Assembly: GCA_012719135.1 (NCBI GenBank)
Contig: JAAYAW010000052.1
Location: 1 to 59,970 of the forward strand
Direction: 5' to 3'
Length of the DNA: 59,970 nt
Source: Chloroflexota bacterium
GTDB lineage: Bacteria > Chloroflexota > Anaerolineae > UBA1429
Below the pieces are notes generated by a model. That model worked only from the letters and a program-made list of their open reading frames with translations, made no database searches and had not been told where the DNA came from. This document shows, piece by piece, positions 34,067 through 43,313 of this stretch (position 1 is the first letter of the stretch; every line of letters begins with the position of its first letter). Both the position numbers and the translations under genes were made by a program.

Positions 34067-35437
34067 ATGGCCACCACCATTCAGACCGAACAGCCGCTGG
34101 ACCGCGTTCGCACCTATTCCAAACCCACTGCGCTCCGCATCACCGATATCCGCATGGCCACCATTGTTGGTGCGCCGATGCGCTGCCCTCTCATCAAGGT
34201 TGAGACCAACCAGGGCCTCGTGGGCTACGGCGAGGTGCGCGATGGCGCGAGCAAAACTTACGCCCTCATGCTCAAGAGTCGCATACTGGGAGAGAATCCC
34301 TGCGATGTGGACCGCGTCTTTCGTCGCATTAAGCAGTTTGGCGGTCCCGCCCGGCAAGCCGGTGGCGTGTGCGGCATCGAGCTCGCTCTCTGGGATCTCG
34401 CGGGCAAGGCCTACGGTGTGCCCGTGTACCAGATGCTTGGCGGCAAGTTTCGGGATCGGGTACGCGTGTACTGTGACACGGACGTTCGAGGAAGGCACAC
34501 CGGGACGTCCATGGGCCAGGCCCTGCAGGAGAGGATGGATAAAGGCTTTACCTACCTCAAGATGGACGCTGGCTTGCCGCTGATCCAGGATGCTCCCGGC
34601 GCTCTGACGGCTCCCCTCGGGTATCTCAGCGAGGTTCGCGGAGCCGTGCGCCGGCCCCCGGCCGACCTGCCATCTGAGCAGCAGCAGGACCTCGCACGCG
34701 AGTGGTACCGGATCAACAATACGCCGCATCCTTTCACCGGTATCCGCGTCACTGAACACGGGCTCGACCTACTCGAGCAATACGTGGCCGAGGTTCGCGC
34801 CGTGATCGGGTATGACGTGCCGCTGGCCACGGACCATTTTGGGCACATCGGAATCGAAGACTGCATCAAAATCGCGCGCCGCCTGGACAAGTACAACCTG
34901 GCCTGGTACGAGGACATGCTGCCCTGGCAGCACACGCAGGCCTATGTGCGTCTCGCACAGAGTTGCACCACGCCGATCTGCACTGGAGAGGATATCTACC
35001 TCAAAGAGGGGTTTGTGCCGCTGTTGGAGAGCGGGGGTGTATCCATCATCCATCCCGACATCCTCACGTGTGGCGGCATTCTCGAGCTGAAAAAGATCGG
35101 AGATCTGGCGCAGGAGCACGGCGTTGCCATGGCCGTGCACATGGCCGAATCACCCGTCGCCTGCATGGCCGCCGTCCATGCCGTAGCCGCCACTGAGAAC
35201 TTTGTCGCGCTGGAGAATCACTCTGTGGACATCCCCTGGTGGGACGATCTCGTGGCCGGTCCGGCGAAGCCGATCGTGCATAACGGCTACATCTCCGTGC
35301 CAGAGAGCCCCGGGCTGGGAATCGAGGCCCTCAGCGACGAGGTCATCAGAGAGCACCTGGATCCGGAGGATCCCGGGCTGTGGGAGCCTACAGAGCCATA
35401 CGATCGCCTGGATTCACACGACAGGCTTTGGAGCTAG
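34067..35437 (+). CDS. Mandelate racemase/muconate lactonizing family protein (probable acid-sugar dehydratase)
   Basis: A 456-residue enolase-superfamily enzyme, longer than typical because of an insert around residues 185-235 (PLGYLSEVRGAVRRPPADL). Metal and catalytic positions: YLKMDAG (Lys), ATDHFGH (Asp), WYEDMLPW (Glu), TGEDIYL (Glu) and VHMAESPV (His). The start is the ATG of MATTIQTEQ after AGGAGGG. It is followed 14 bp later by UxuA, so an aldonate or uronate-derived substrate is likely. The exact substrate is unknown. Confidence 0.8.
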   Translation: MATTIQTEQPLDRVRTYSKPTALRITDIRMATIVGAPMRCPLIKVETNQGLVGYGEVRDGASKTYALMLKSRILGENPCDVDRVFRRIKQFGGPARQAGGVCGIELALWDLAGKAYGVPVYQMLGGKFRDRVRVYCDTDVRGRHTGTSMGQALQERMDKGFTYLKMDAGLPLIQDAPGALTAPLGYLSEVRGAVRRPPADLPSEQQQDLAREWYRINNTPHPFTGIRVTEHGLDLLEQYVAEVRAVIGYDVPLATDHFGHIGIEDCIKIARRLDKYNLAWYEDMLPWQHTQAYVRLAQSCTTPICTGEDIYLKEGFVPLLESGGVSIIHPDILTCGGILELKKIGDLAQEHGVAMAVHMAESPVACMAAVHAVAATENFVALENHSVDIPWWDDLVAGPAKPIVHNGYISVPESPGLGIEALSDEVIREHLDPEDPGLWEPTEPYDRLDSHDRLWS

Positions 35438-35451
35438 CTGGAGGGGACACT

Positions 35452-36420
35452 ATGCGCATCGGTGTAGTACTGCCCGAGATCACAGAGAGCTATCTCAAGC
35501 TCGCGCGGCAGATTGGGTGTACGGACATCGTTACGACGCTCAGGGGCCCCGCGGGCGGCGAGCCCGTCTGGGGATTTCGCGATCTCCTGATACAGCGGCA
35601 GCGCATTGAGGAGGCTGGGCTGACGTGGTCCGTGATCGAAAGCCTGCCGATGCCCGATTGCATCAAGCTCGGTCTCGACGGACGTGACGAGGCCATCGAG
35701 CGCTACATCGCTTCGGTGCGCAACATCGGCGCGGCCGGCATCCCGATCATGTGCTACAACTGGATGGCTGTGCTGCCATGGCTGCGCACCTCCTACACAA
35801 CGCGGGTGCGAGGTGATGCGCTGGCCACCAGCTACAAACATGCGCTCATGGAACGGGCCCCCCTCACCTGGGCTGGCCAAGTGCAGGAGGAGCAGCTTTG
35901 GAGCGCTCTCGCCTACTTTCTGCAGGCCGTGGTGCCAGTGGCACAGGAAGCCGGCGTCCGCCTGGCGATCCATCCCGATGACCCTCCTGTATCGCCCATC
36001 GCTGGCATCGGCCGCATCCTAACCCATCCGGATGCTTTCCAGAGGGTCATAGATCTCGTGCCCAGCCCATCCAGTGGAATCACATTCTGCCAGGGGTGTT
36101 TTGCGGAGATGGGCGCCGACATTCCGGCCACCATCGAGCGATTCGGCCGCCAGGACAGGATGTTCTTCGCTCACTTTCGGAACGTTCGTGGAACGGCCCG
36201 CGACTTTTCCGAAGCCTTTCACGACGATGGCGACACGGACATGTTCGCTGCCATGCAGGCATACTACCGGATCGGCTTCCAGGGCCCCATGCGTCCAGAC
36301 CACGTCCCCGCCCTGGAGGGAGAGCCCAACGATCGGCCTGGCTACAGCCTCTGGGGACGCTTCTATGCCATCGGGTATATGCGCGGCCTGATGGAGGCCG
36401 TTGAAAAGACCGGCTACTAG
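35452..36420 (+). CDS. uxuA: Mannonate dehydratase
   Basis: A 322-residue enzyme of the xylose-isomerase-like TIM-barrel fold that converts D-mannonate to 2-keto-3-deoxygluconate in glucuronate breakdown. UxuA hallmarks: MCYNWMAVLPWLRTS, AIHPDDPP with metal ligands, FCQGCFAEMG and FFAHFRNVRG, ending with DHVPALEGE. It is slightly shorter than E. coli UxuA (394). The start is the ATG of MRIGVVLPE after CTGGAGGGG. It is paired with an enolase-type dehydratase of unrelated fold. Confidence 0.92.
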   Translation: MRIGVVLPEITESYLKLARQIGCTDIVTTLRGPAGGEPVWGFRDLLIQRQRIEEAGLTWSVIESLPMPDCIKLGLDGRDEAIERYIASVRNIGAAGIPIMCYNWMAVLPWLRTSYTTRVRGDALATSYKHALMERAPLTWAGQVQEEQLWSALAYFLQAVVPVAQEAGVRLAIHPDDPPVSPIAGIGRILTHPDAFQRVIDLVPSPSSGITFCQGCFAEMGADIPATIERFGRQDRMFFAHFRNVRGTARDFSEAFHDDGDTDMFAAMQAYYRIGFQGPMRPDHVPALEGEPNDRPGYSLWGRFYAIGYMRGLMEAVEKTGY

Positions 36421-36765
36421 CGACGAACGGCAGCCCTGACGGGCATGCTCGTGGCCGAGCGCCATCTCGCTCGCCGGCTGATGATCCGATCGCGCCGACA
36501 CGGATGCATGGCTCGGCATCAACTCCCCGCTGGTTGTCACGGGCGTATCCGCATGACTCCGTATCGTACTGTGCCCGGCCCGCAGATCCCTGCGCCTGAG
36601 GCTGGCACACAATCCGGCGCTCGCGCGCAGGATCTCACGGCCAACCACCCTCCTCTCCCGCGCAGCCGTATGGGCGCTACGCGACCAGCGATGGACGCGT
36701 GCCGCGGGTTGCGTTACGATTGTGAGCATCAAGCTACGCCGTCAACAGCTATCGGGAGGTGCCAC
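36421..36765. other. 345-bp intergenic region
   Basis: No convincing gene; the open frame is a 5' extension of the CoA-transferase frame. A candidate promoter (TGGACG, 17 bp, TACGAT ending near 36720) lies upstream of the CoA transferase, which has a CGGGAGG ribosome site. No terminator hairpin with a T-tract is visible after uxuA. Confidence 0.4.
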
Positions 36766-37956
36766 ATGGCCCTGGCGCTGGAGGGACTTTGCGTACTCGA
36801 TCTCTCACGCGTACTGGCGGGGCCTTATGCGTGCATGGTCCTGGCGGATCTGGGCGCCGACGTGGTCAAAGTCGAGATGCCCGGTAGAGGCGACGATGCT
36901 CGGGCCTACCCTCCATACATCGAGGGGGAGAGTGCCTACTTTATGAGCCTCAACCGCAACAAGCGCAGTGTCACGCTCGACCTCAAGAACCCCGCCGGTC
37001 GCCGATTGCTCACGAACCTGGCGGCGAAAGCGGATGTACTCGTGGAGAACTACCGGCCCGGCGCCATGGCACGGCTGGGCCTGGCCTACGACGACCTGCG
37101 CCAGACCAACCCTCGCCTCATATACGCTGCCATATCGGGATTTGGTCAGACCGGACCGTATGCTCAGCGTCCGGCCTACGATGCCGTCGTTCAGGCGCTT
37201 AGCGGTCTCATGAGCATCACAGGCCCCGAGGGTGGGCCGCCCACTCGCGTGGGCACATCGATTGCGGACGTAACGGCCGGCCTCTTTGCCGTGATCGGCA
37301 TCCTGGCGGCACTCTACCGCCGCCAGGAGACGGGGGTGGGTCAGATGGTGGACGTGGCCATGCTGGATTCGGTGGTCGCGGTACTGGAAAACGCCGTCGC
37401 CCGCTTTGTGGCCACGGGCGAAGTACCGGCCCCACTCGGGAACCGGCATCCGGCCATCTTTCCATTCGAGCCCTTTGACACGGCGGATGGGCAAGTCATG
37501 GTGGCTGCCGGCAACGACGATCTCTGGGGCCGGCTTTGCAGCGCGCTCGCGCTCCCCTCGCTCGCTTCCGATCCTCGCTTCCGCACGAACCCACTCAGGC
37601 ATGACAACTACCGGGCGATGCGCGAAATCCTATCAGAGGCCTTCATCCAGCGAACAACGGAAGAGTGGCGGGCAATTCTGGACGCTGCGGGAGTACCCAA
37701 CGGGGCCATCAACAGCATCGCCGATCTTGTACAGGACCCGCAGATTGCGGCTCGCGAGATGCTCCAGGACGTCGTACACCCTGTGGCTGGCCGCACCATC
37801 ATCCCGGGCATACCCATCAAGCTCAGCCAGACTCCCGGTACCATCCGGCGTCCGGCGCCCCTGCTGGGCGAACAAACAGGGCAAGTACTGATCGAGTGGC
37901 TGGGGCTTTCGGGCGAGGAACTCGCGGGACTGAGGAATTCGGGGGCCATCGGATAG
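36766..37956 (+). CDS. Class III CoA-transferase (CaiB/BaiF family)
   Basis: A 396-residue CoA transferase. Seen: LCVLDLSRVLAGPYACMVLADLGADVVKVE at the N-terminus, the conserved catalytic-aspartate region MVDVAMLDSV, NRHPAIFPFE and a C-terminal RRPAPLLGEQT. It moves CoA between carboxylic acids such as carnitine, bile acids, formyl/oxalate or succinyl/mesaconate pairs; the substrate is unknown. Neighbours give no thiolase or dehydrogenase clue. The start is the ATG of MALALEGL. Confidence 0.9.
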   Translation: MALALEGLCVLDLSRVLAGPYACMVLADLGADVVKVEMPGRGDDARAYPPYIEGESAYFMSLNRNKRSVTLDLKNPAGRRLLTNLAAKADVLVENYRPGAMARLGLAYDDLRQTNPRLIYAAISGFGQTGPYAQRPAYDAVVQALSGLMSITGPEGGPPTRVGTSIADVTAGLFAVIGILAALYRRQETGVGQMVDVAMLDSVVAVLENAVARFVATGEVPAPLGNRHPAIFPFEPFDTADGQVMVAAGNDDLWGRLCSALALPSLASDPRFRTNPLRHDNYRAMREILSEAFIQRTTEEWRAILDAAGVPNGAINSIADLVQDPQIAAREMLQDVVHPVAGRTIIPGIPIKLSQTPGTIRRPAPLLGEQTGQVLIEWLGLSGEELAGLRNSGAIG

Positions 37957-37964
37957 TCCGATCA

Positions 37965-38047
37965 TGGGGCGGGAGGGGATCGAACCCTCACGACCTTGCG
38001 GCCAGCGGATTTTAAGTCCGCAGCGTCTGCCATTCCGCCACCGCCCC
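37965..38047 (-). tRNA. tRNA-Leu (anticodon TAA)
   Basis: An 83-base class II tRNA. Acceptor GGGGCGG/CCGCCCC with discriminator A, D stem GCG/CGC, anticodon stem GCGGA/TCCGC around loop CTTAAAA (anticodon TAA), long variable arm and T arm GAGGG-TTCGATC-CCCTC. The 3' CCA is not encoded. It decodes TTA/TTG, codons expected to be uncommon in this GC-rich DNA. Confidence 0.95.
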
Positions 38048-38056
38048 TGGCTGGAG

Positions 38057-38085
38057 ATCATATGGCGCAAGGCCGTGCCTGTCAA
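38057..38085 (-). promoter_or_regulatory. Promoter of tRNA-Leu
   Basis: Perfect -35 TTGACA, 17-bp spacer, -10 TATGAT on the minus strand, about 10 bases before the mature 5' end. Confidence 0.75.
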
Positions 38086-38099
38086 TGACCGGTGCGGCC

Positions 38100-38127
38100 T
38101 TGCGCCAGGCGCCCTTCGCGCTAGAAT
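38100..38127 (+). promoter_or_regulatory. Promoter of the glycosyltransferase at 38158
   Basis: -35 TTGCGC, 16-bp spacer, -10 TAGAAT. A C6/G6 inverted repeat (38128-38133 and 38145-38150) spans the predicted start site and includes the ribosome-binding G-run. Confidence 0.5.
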
Positions 38128-38157
38128 CCCCCCATAGTGTAACTGGGGGGCACGTGC

Positions 38158-39267
38158 ATGCGTGTGGTTATGATATCCAAAGCGCTCATCGTCAGCACCT
38201 ACCGGCGCAAAGCCGTCGCCATAGCACAGGCTGCCGACATCGAGCTCACCGTAATTGTCCCACCTTATTGGCGTGAGGGGACGAACCGGATCGCGCTGGA
38301 GCCCTCTGAAGCCTCGGGATACCGGTTGCTCCAGACGCCCATGGCGATGAATGGCTCGTACCACACCCACTACTATCCGCGGATGGCCCGAATCCTGGCG
38401 GACATTCGCCCGGATCTCGTGCACATCGACGAGGAGCCCTACAATCTCGCCACCTACCTGGCAATCCGCGCGGCCAGGCACATCGGCGCGAGAACGCTGT
38501 TCTTTACATGGCAGAACCTCAACCGTAGGTATCCACCGCCTTTTTGCTGGCTGGAACGTTATGTTCACCAGCATGCCGATGGAGCGATCGCGGGCAACCA
38601 CGCGGCCCAGTCCGTGCTATCGAGCAAGGGGTACGACGGACCAATCCCCGTGATCCCCCAGTTCGGAGTCGACACCGACGTCTTTCGGCCTTGCCCACGC
38701 CTGACGGATGGTGACCGGCCCTTCACCATTGGCTTTGCCGGACGCCTTGTGGAGGAAAAGGGGCTCTTTGTGCTGTTGGAGGCGCTCCAGGCGCTGGGCG
38801 GCGAATGGCAGATGCGCTTTCTGGGCGATGGGCCCCTGGGCCCGGCGCTCCGTGCACGCGCGGAGGCCCTCGGGCTCGCACGTCACTGTTCCTGGCACAG
38901 CCGCATCCCTTCACAGGAGATGCCCGCCGCGTTAGCCGACTTGGACACAGTCGTTCTTCCCTCGCTCACACGCCACAACTGGATGGAGCAGTTCGGCCGG
39001 GTCTTGATCGAAGCGATGTCCTGTGGCACGCCCGTCGTGGGCTCGGATTCGGGTGAGATCCCGCACGTGATCGACTCCGCCGGCCTGGTGGTGCCCGAAG
39101 GTGATCCCAGCGCCCTGGCTCAGGCGTTGGCGCGCCTCCGTGCCAACCCCGCTCTCCGCGCAGAGCTGGGGCAACTCGGTAGATCCCGCGTTCTCGCACA
39201 GTACACTCAGGAGCGGATAGCGTCGGAGACCGTCGCATTCTACCGGCAGATCGCGACGTCCAGCTGA
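38158..39267 (+). CDS. GT4-family glycosyltransferase
   Basis: A 369-residue GT-B-fold enzyme. The N-terminal acceptor domain has VVMISKALIVSTYRRKA and VHIDEEPYNLATYLA. The C-terminal donor domain has FAGRLVEEKGLFVLLEAL, FLGDGPLGPAL and the EX7E-type region EQFGRVLIEAMSCGTPVVGSDSGEIPHVI. Donor and acceptor are unknown. It has its own promoter, and the next gene, iolD, is a separate unit, so it is an isolated member of the surface-sugar machinery. Confidence 0.87.
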   Translation: MRVVMISKALIVSTYRRKAVAIAQAADIELTVIVPPYWREGTNRIALEPSEASGYRLLQTPMAMNGSYHTHYYPRMARILADIRPDLVHIDEEPYNLATYLAIRAARHIGARTLFFTWQNLNRRYPPPFCWLERYVHQHADGAIAGNHAAQSVLSSKGYDGPIPVIPQFGVDTDVFRPCPRLTDGDRPFTIGFAGRLVEEKGLFVLLEALQALGGEWQMRFLGDGPLGPALRARAEALGLARHCSWHSRIPSQEMPAALADLDTVVLPSLTRHNWMEQFGRVLIEAMSCGTPVVGSDSGEIPHVIDSAGLVVPEGDPSALAQALARLRANPALRAELGQLGRSRVLAQYTQERIASETVAFYRQIATSS

Positions 39268-39286
39268 GCGCCGCCTCGTCAGATCG

Positions 39287-39316
39287 TTGACGGGGCTTGG
39301 TCGCCATGGCTATAAT
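39287..39316 (+). promoter_or_regulatory. Promoter of iolD
   Basis: -35 TTGACG, 18-bp spacer, perfect -10 TATAAT, about 55 bases before the iolD ATG. Confidence 0.6.
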
Positions 39317-39371
39317 GGCAAAGGTGGAACGCACGGCGCGCCTCGCCGGAAAGCAACGGAGGTTGAGCCCC

Positions 39372-41234
39372 ATGGCGACTACCCGCTTGACCATGGCCCA
39401 GGCCGTAATCCGCTTTCTCCAGAACCAGTACGTCGCCCGTGATGGCATCCTTCAGCCCTTCTTTGCGGGATGCTGGGGTATTTTCGGTCACGGAAACGTG
39501 GCGGGCATCGGCCAGGCTCTCGAACAGGATGCGAGCTCCTTCCGCTACTACCAGACACGCAACGAGCAGGCCATGGTCCATACCGCCATCGCCTATGCCA
39601 AGTTCAAGAACCGGCTACAGACCTTTGCCTGCGCCAGCTCGATCGGCCCTGGCGCCACCAACATGATCACCGGAGCGGCCACAGCGACGGTGAATCGCCT
39701 TCCGGTCCTACTCCTACCCGGGGACATCTTTGCGCAACGGTTGCAGGCGCCCGTTTTACAGCAACTGGAGTGGGAACATTCGCAGGACATCGGCGTGAAT
39801 GACTGCTTTCGACCGGTCTCGCGCTACTGGGACAGGATCTACCGGCCGGAGCAACTGATCACCGCCTTGCCCGAGGCGATGCGCGTTCTCACCAGCCCCG
39901 CGGATACCGGGGCGGTTACGCTGGCGCTTCCTCAGGATGTGCAGACCTTTGCCCACGACTATCCCAGCGCGCTCTTCGAGCGCCGTGTCTGGACCGTGCC
40001 AAGGAACCGGCCGGATGCGTCTCTGATGCGGCGAGCGGCCGAGTGGATTCGGAGCGCAGAACGCCCTCTGATCATCGCCGGAGGGGGTGTCCAATATTCG
40101 GATGCGACCGCCGCCCTGCGGTGGTTTGTCGATGCCACGGGGATCCCCGTCGGGGAGACGCAGGCCGGGAAGGGGTGTTTGCCCTATGACCACCCGGCGA
40201 ATCTGGGTGCGATGGGTTCCAGCGGCACGTTGGGCGCCAACCTGATGGCGCGCGAGGCGGATCTGATCCTCGGCGTCGGCACCCGGTACACCGATTTCAC
40301 CACAGCCTCCAAGACGGCCTTCCAGGATCCCGGTGTGCGCTTTGTCAACATCAACGTCGCCGAGTTCGATGCTTACAAACAGGCGGCCATTCCCCTGGTG
40401 GGCGATGCGCGCGTCACGCTGGAGGAGTTGCTGCCGCTCTTGGGCGGATATCATGTGTCATCCTCGTACGCGGAGCGTGCGGCCGCGTTCAACCGAGAGT
40501 GGGACGAAGAGGTCGAGCGCCTATACACCCTCAAGCACGGCATACCAATCAGCCAGGGAGAGGCCATCGGGGTGGTAAACACACTCTCGCGTCCTCAGGA
40601 TGTGGTGCTGTGCGCCGCAGGGAGCTTGCCGGGTGACCTGCACAAGCTCTGGCGTACCCGGGATCCCAAGGGCTATCATCTAGAGTACGGATACTCCTGC
40701 ATGGGCTATGAGATCGCTGGAGGCATGGGCGTTCAATTGGCGGACCCATCGAGGGACGTATATGTCATGGTTGGCGATGGGTCCTACTTGATGATGAACA
40801 GCGAGATCGCGACGATGGTTCAAGAAGGGATCAAGGTCACGATCGTACTGCTGGACAATCACGGTTTTGCCAGCATCGGCAGCCTGTCCGACAGTGTCGG
40901 TAGCGGAGGATTCGGCACCGAGTACCGGTACCGCAAAGCCGGCAGCCTGGGCGGTGACCTGCTCCCCATCGACTATGCGGCCAACGCCGCCAGCCTGGGC
41001 GCCCACGTTGTTCGAGCACACAGCCGGGACGAGTTGGCCGCCGCCATCGAGGAGACCCGGTCCGTGCAGAATCGGCCGGTATGCATCGTCGTGGAGACCG
41101 ATCGCGACCAGCGGGTCGGCACCTACGAGAGTTGGTGGGACGTTCCCGTCGCGGAGGTGTCGACCAGCGAGGAGGTACGTCGCGCCCGAGGCGAGTACGA
41201 ACAGGCACAACGACGTCAGCGATACTACCTGTAG
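39372..41234 (+). CDS. iolD: 3D-trihydroxycyclohexane-1,2-dione hydrolase
   Basis: A 620-residue thiamine-diphosphate enzyme that opens the ring in myo-inositol breakdown. Seen: N-terminal TMAQAVIRFLQNQYV and FGHGNVAGIGQAL, the activating glutamate region RNEQAMVHTA, SIGPGATNMITGAA, and C-terminal ThDP motif GDGSYLMMNSEIATMVQEG...NHGFASIG. The start is the ATG of MATTRLTMA after GGAGGTTGAG; the longer frame overlaps the promoter. It heads an iolD-iolE-iolG unit. Confidence 0.93.
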   Translation: MATTRLTMAQAVIRFLQNQYVARDGILQPFFAGCWGIFGHGNVAGIGQALEQDASSFRYYQTRNEQAMVHTAIAYAKFKNRLQTFACASSIGPGATNMITGAATATVNRLPVLLLPGDIFAQRLQAPVLQQLEWEHSQDIGVNDCFRPVSRYWDRIYRPEQLITALPEAMRVLTSPADTGAVTLALPQDVQTFAHDYPSALFERRVWTVPRNRPDASLMRRAAEWIRSAERPLIIAGGGVQYSDATAALRWFVDATGIPVGETQAGKGCLPYDHPANLGAMGSSGTLGANLMAREADLILGVGTRYTDFTTASKTAFQDPGVRFVNINVAEFDAYKQAAIPLVGDARVTLEELLPLLGGYHVSSSYAERAAAFNREWDEEVERLYTLKHGIPISQGEAIGVVNTLSRPQDVVLCAAGSLPGDLHKLWRTRDPKGYHLEYGYSCMGYEIAGGMGVQLADPSRDVYVMVGDGSYLMMNSEIATMVQEGIKVTIVLLDNHGFASIGSLSDSVGSGGFGTEYRYRKAGSLGGDLLPIDYAANAASLGAHVVRAHSRDELAAAIEETRSVQNRPVCIVVETDRDQRVGTYESWWDVPVAEVSTSEEVRRARGEYEQAQRRQRYYL

Positions 41235-41250
41235 CCAACAGGGGGGATCC

Positions 41251-42162
41251 TTGGGCGGATCATTGCGTGTGGCCAATGCCCCCTGCTCCTGGGGTGTGCT
41301 CGAGTTCGAACTCGAGGGTGAGATAGCGCCATGGCGCCAGGTGCTGGATGAGATGGCTGAAACGGGATACGCTGGCACCGAGCTGGGAGACTGGGGCTAC
41401 CTGCCCACTGAGCCGGACATACTCAGCCGCGAACTGGCCTCACGGGGCCTACGCCTCGTCGCAGGATTCGTCCCCCTGCCGTTGGCGACTCCCCAGGCGC
41501 ATCGCTCAAACCTGGCCCTTGCTTTGCGCACGGCACGCTTGTTGGCTCAAGTCGGAGGTGAGCGGTCCGTCCTGGTGCTGGCGGACGCCAATGGCACGGT
41601 TCGGGAGCGAACCCTGAACGCCGGCCGGATCGTGTCCTCGATGGGCCTCAGCCACGACCAATGGGGCGTGTATGCCCAGGGCGTCGAGGATATCGCAAGG
41701 ATCGTGCTCGATAGCACAGGGCTCCGAACGGCATTCCACCATCACTGTGGGGGCTATGTGGAAACGCCTGCCGAGATCGAGCAACTGATGTCCCGCACCG
41801 ACGCCTCTCTGCTCGGGCTCTGTCTGGATACGGGTCATGCCGCCTACGGTGGAGGGCATCCGCTGGCACTGCTGGAACGGTATGGGCCACGCGTCTGGCA
41901 TGTGCACCTGAAGGACATGTCCGCGGCCGTGGCCTGTTGCGCGAGAGAGCGTGGTTGGGACTATTTCCGTGCAGTCGCTGAGGGGGTGTTTTGCGAGCTG
42001 GGGCAAGGTGCGGTCCCCTTTGGTACGCTCACCCAGAATCTGAGAGCCAATGGCTATGATGGCTGGCTCGTCGTCGAGCAGGACGTCCTCCCCTCCATGG
42101 GATCGCCCGTTGCCAGTGCACGACGCAACCACGCCTATCTCCGTGACACAGGAGTAATATGA
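41251..42162 (+). CDS. iolE: IolE-like inosose dehydratase (sugar isomerase fold)
   Basis: About 303 residues of the xylose-isomerase-like TIM barrel. The N-terminal NAPCSWGVLEFE matches IolE. Metal-ligand regions: TELGDWGYLP, AFHHHCGGYVET, CLDTGHAAYGGG and WHVHLKDM, and a final VVEQD. The start is most likely TTG at 41251 with CAGGGGGG 4-5 bases upstream, since no ATG fits; a GTG at 41269 is an alternative. The stop overlaps iolG by 4 bp. It dehydrates scyllo-inosose in the inositol pathway; IolI isomerase is the alternative reading. Confidence 0.85.
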   Translation: MGGSLRVANAPCSWGVLEFELEGEIAPWRQVLDEMAETGYAGTELGDWGYLPTEPDILSRELASRGLRLVAGFVPLPLATPQAHRSNLALALRTARLLAQVGGERSVLVLADANGTVRERTLNAGRIVSSMGLSHDQWGVYAQGVEDIARIVLDSTGLRTAFHHHCGGYVETPAEIEQLMSRTDASLLGLCLDTGHAAYGGGHPLALLERYGPRVWHVHLKDMSAAVACCARERGWDYFRAVAEGVFCELGQGAVPFGTLTQNLRANGYDGWLVVEQDVLPSMGSPVASARRNHAYLRDTGVI

Positions 42163-43184
42163 CGGTACCCGTAGATAGTCTGCTGAACGTTGGATTGGTG
42201 GGAGCCGGCAGAATCGGATCGCTCAGGGCTGAGGCGCTTGCACATCGTGTGCCGCAGGCGAACGTGGTCGCGATCGCCGATGCGAACCTGGATGCAGCCG
42301 AGAGTCTCGCAAAGAGGTGCGGCGTCCTGCGCACCTATCGAGACTATCAGGAGCTTCTGGACGACCCGGACATAGGCGCCATCTGTGTTAGCACGCCCAC
42401 AAACACGCATGCTGAGATCATGGTGGCGGCTGCAGCCGCAGGCAAACACCTGTTTGTCGAGAAACCGGTGGCGCTCGATCTCGCAGAGGTAGATCGGGCT
42501 CTGGATGCTGTGGACCGAGCGGGCGTTCTGCTCCAGATCGGCCTGAACCGCCGGTTTGACCCCACCTTCAGACGAGTCCGGCAAGCCGTATTGGATGGCA
42601 CCATTGGCGACGTGCACCTGCTACACATCATCAGTCGTGACCCAGCTCCTCCGCCGCTGGCTTACGTCCAGCACTCTGGCGGGCTGTTCGCCGATATGAC
42701 GATCCATGATCTGGACATGGCCCGCTTTCTGGTGGGGAGCGAGGTGACCTCGGTCTATGCGCAAGGCACCGTTCGCATCTCGCCCGAGATTGGCGCCGCA
42801 GGAGACATAGATACGGCCATGTTGCTCCTCGTCTTTCAGTGTGGCGCACTCGCCACCATCGAGAACAGCAGACAGGCGGTATACGGATACGATCAGCGAG
42901 TGGAGCTCCTGGGAAGCCGTGGGGGCATCTCCACCGGTAACATGTTCCCCAACGAGGTCACTATCAGCACGGCTGACGCCGTGCGTCGAGATCTGCCTAT
43001 GTGTTTTTTCCTGGAGCGCTATGCCGAGAGCTATGCTCTCGAAACGCGATCGTTTGTAGAGTCGGTCCTGGCCGGTCGGCCGCCCTCGCCGAGCGGCGTG
43101 GATGGCCGCAAGGCTCTGGAGTTGGCGATCGCCGCGCGAGATTCGCTCGCATCGGGCAAGCCCGTCGCCATTGCAGTGGGCTGA
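42159..43184 (+). CDS. iolG: Inositol 2-dehydrogenase (Gfo/Idh/MocA family)
   Basis: A 341-residue NAD-dependent oxidoreductase. Seen: the Rossmann loop GLVGAGRIGSLRA, the EKPVAL motif with catalytic lysine, GLNRRFDPTF, TIHDLDMARFL and SRQAVYGYDQRVE, the last being very typical of IolG. It oxidises myo-inositol to scyllo-inosose, the substrate of the coupled IolE. iolB, iolC and iolJ are missing from the window. Confidence 0.9.
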   Translation: MTVPVDSLLNVGLVGAGRIGSLRAEALAHRVPQANVVAIADANLDAAESLAKRCGVLRTYRDYQELLDDPDIGAICVSTPTNTHAEIMVAAAAAGKHLFVEKPVALDLAEVDRALDAVDRAGVLLQIGLNRRFDPTFRRVRQAVLDGTIGDVHLLHIISRDPAPPPLAYVQHSGGLFADMTIHDLDMARFLVGSEVTSVYAQGTVRISPEIGAAGDIDTAMLLLVFQCGALATIENSRQAVYGYDQRVELLGSRGGISTGNMFPNEVTISTADAVRRDLPMCFFLERYAESYALETRSFVESVLAGRPPSPSGVDGRKALELAIAARDSLASGKPVAIAVG

Positions 43185-43251
43185 CGTCATGTGCAGCCTC
43201 CGTCGCCGCCGCTACGTCTACGGCCAGCTCGACTCGTCGCCAGTGGCGCAG

Positions 43252-43279
43252 TTGGCGGCAGGCGACGTGGGCCTATAAT
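43252..43279 (+). promoter_or_regulatory. Promoter of the exopolysaccharide unit starting at 43314
   Basis: -35 TTGGCG, 16-bp spacer, perfect -10 TATAAT. The predicted start near 43286 argues for the ATG at 43314 rather than the one at 43290. Confidence 0.6.
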
Positions 43280-43313
43280 CGCAATCGCAATGCACATACA
43301 TGCACAGGACCCA

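Noticed and set aside
38128-38150. C6/G6 hairpin that could hide the ribosome site of the glycosyltransferase at 38158
   Set aside because: The predicted transcription start (about 38134) lies after the C-run, so the C arm would not be in the mRNA. It could still be an operator.
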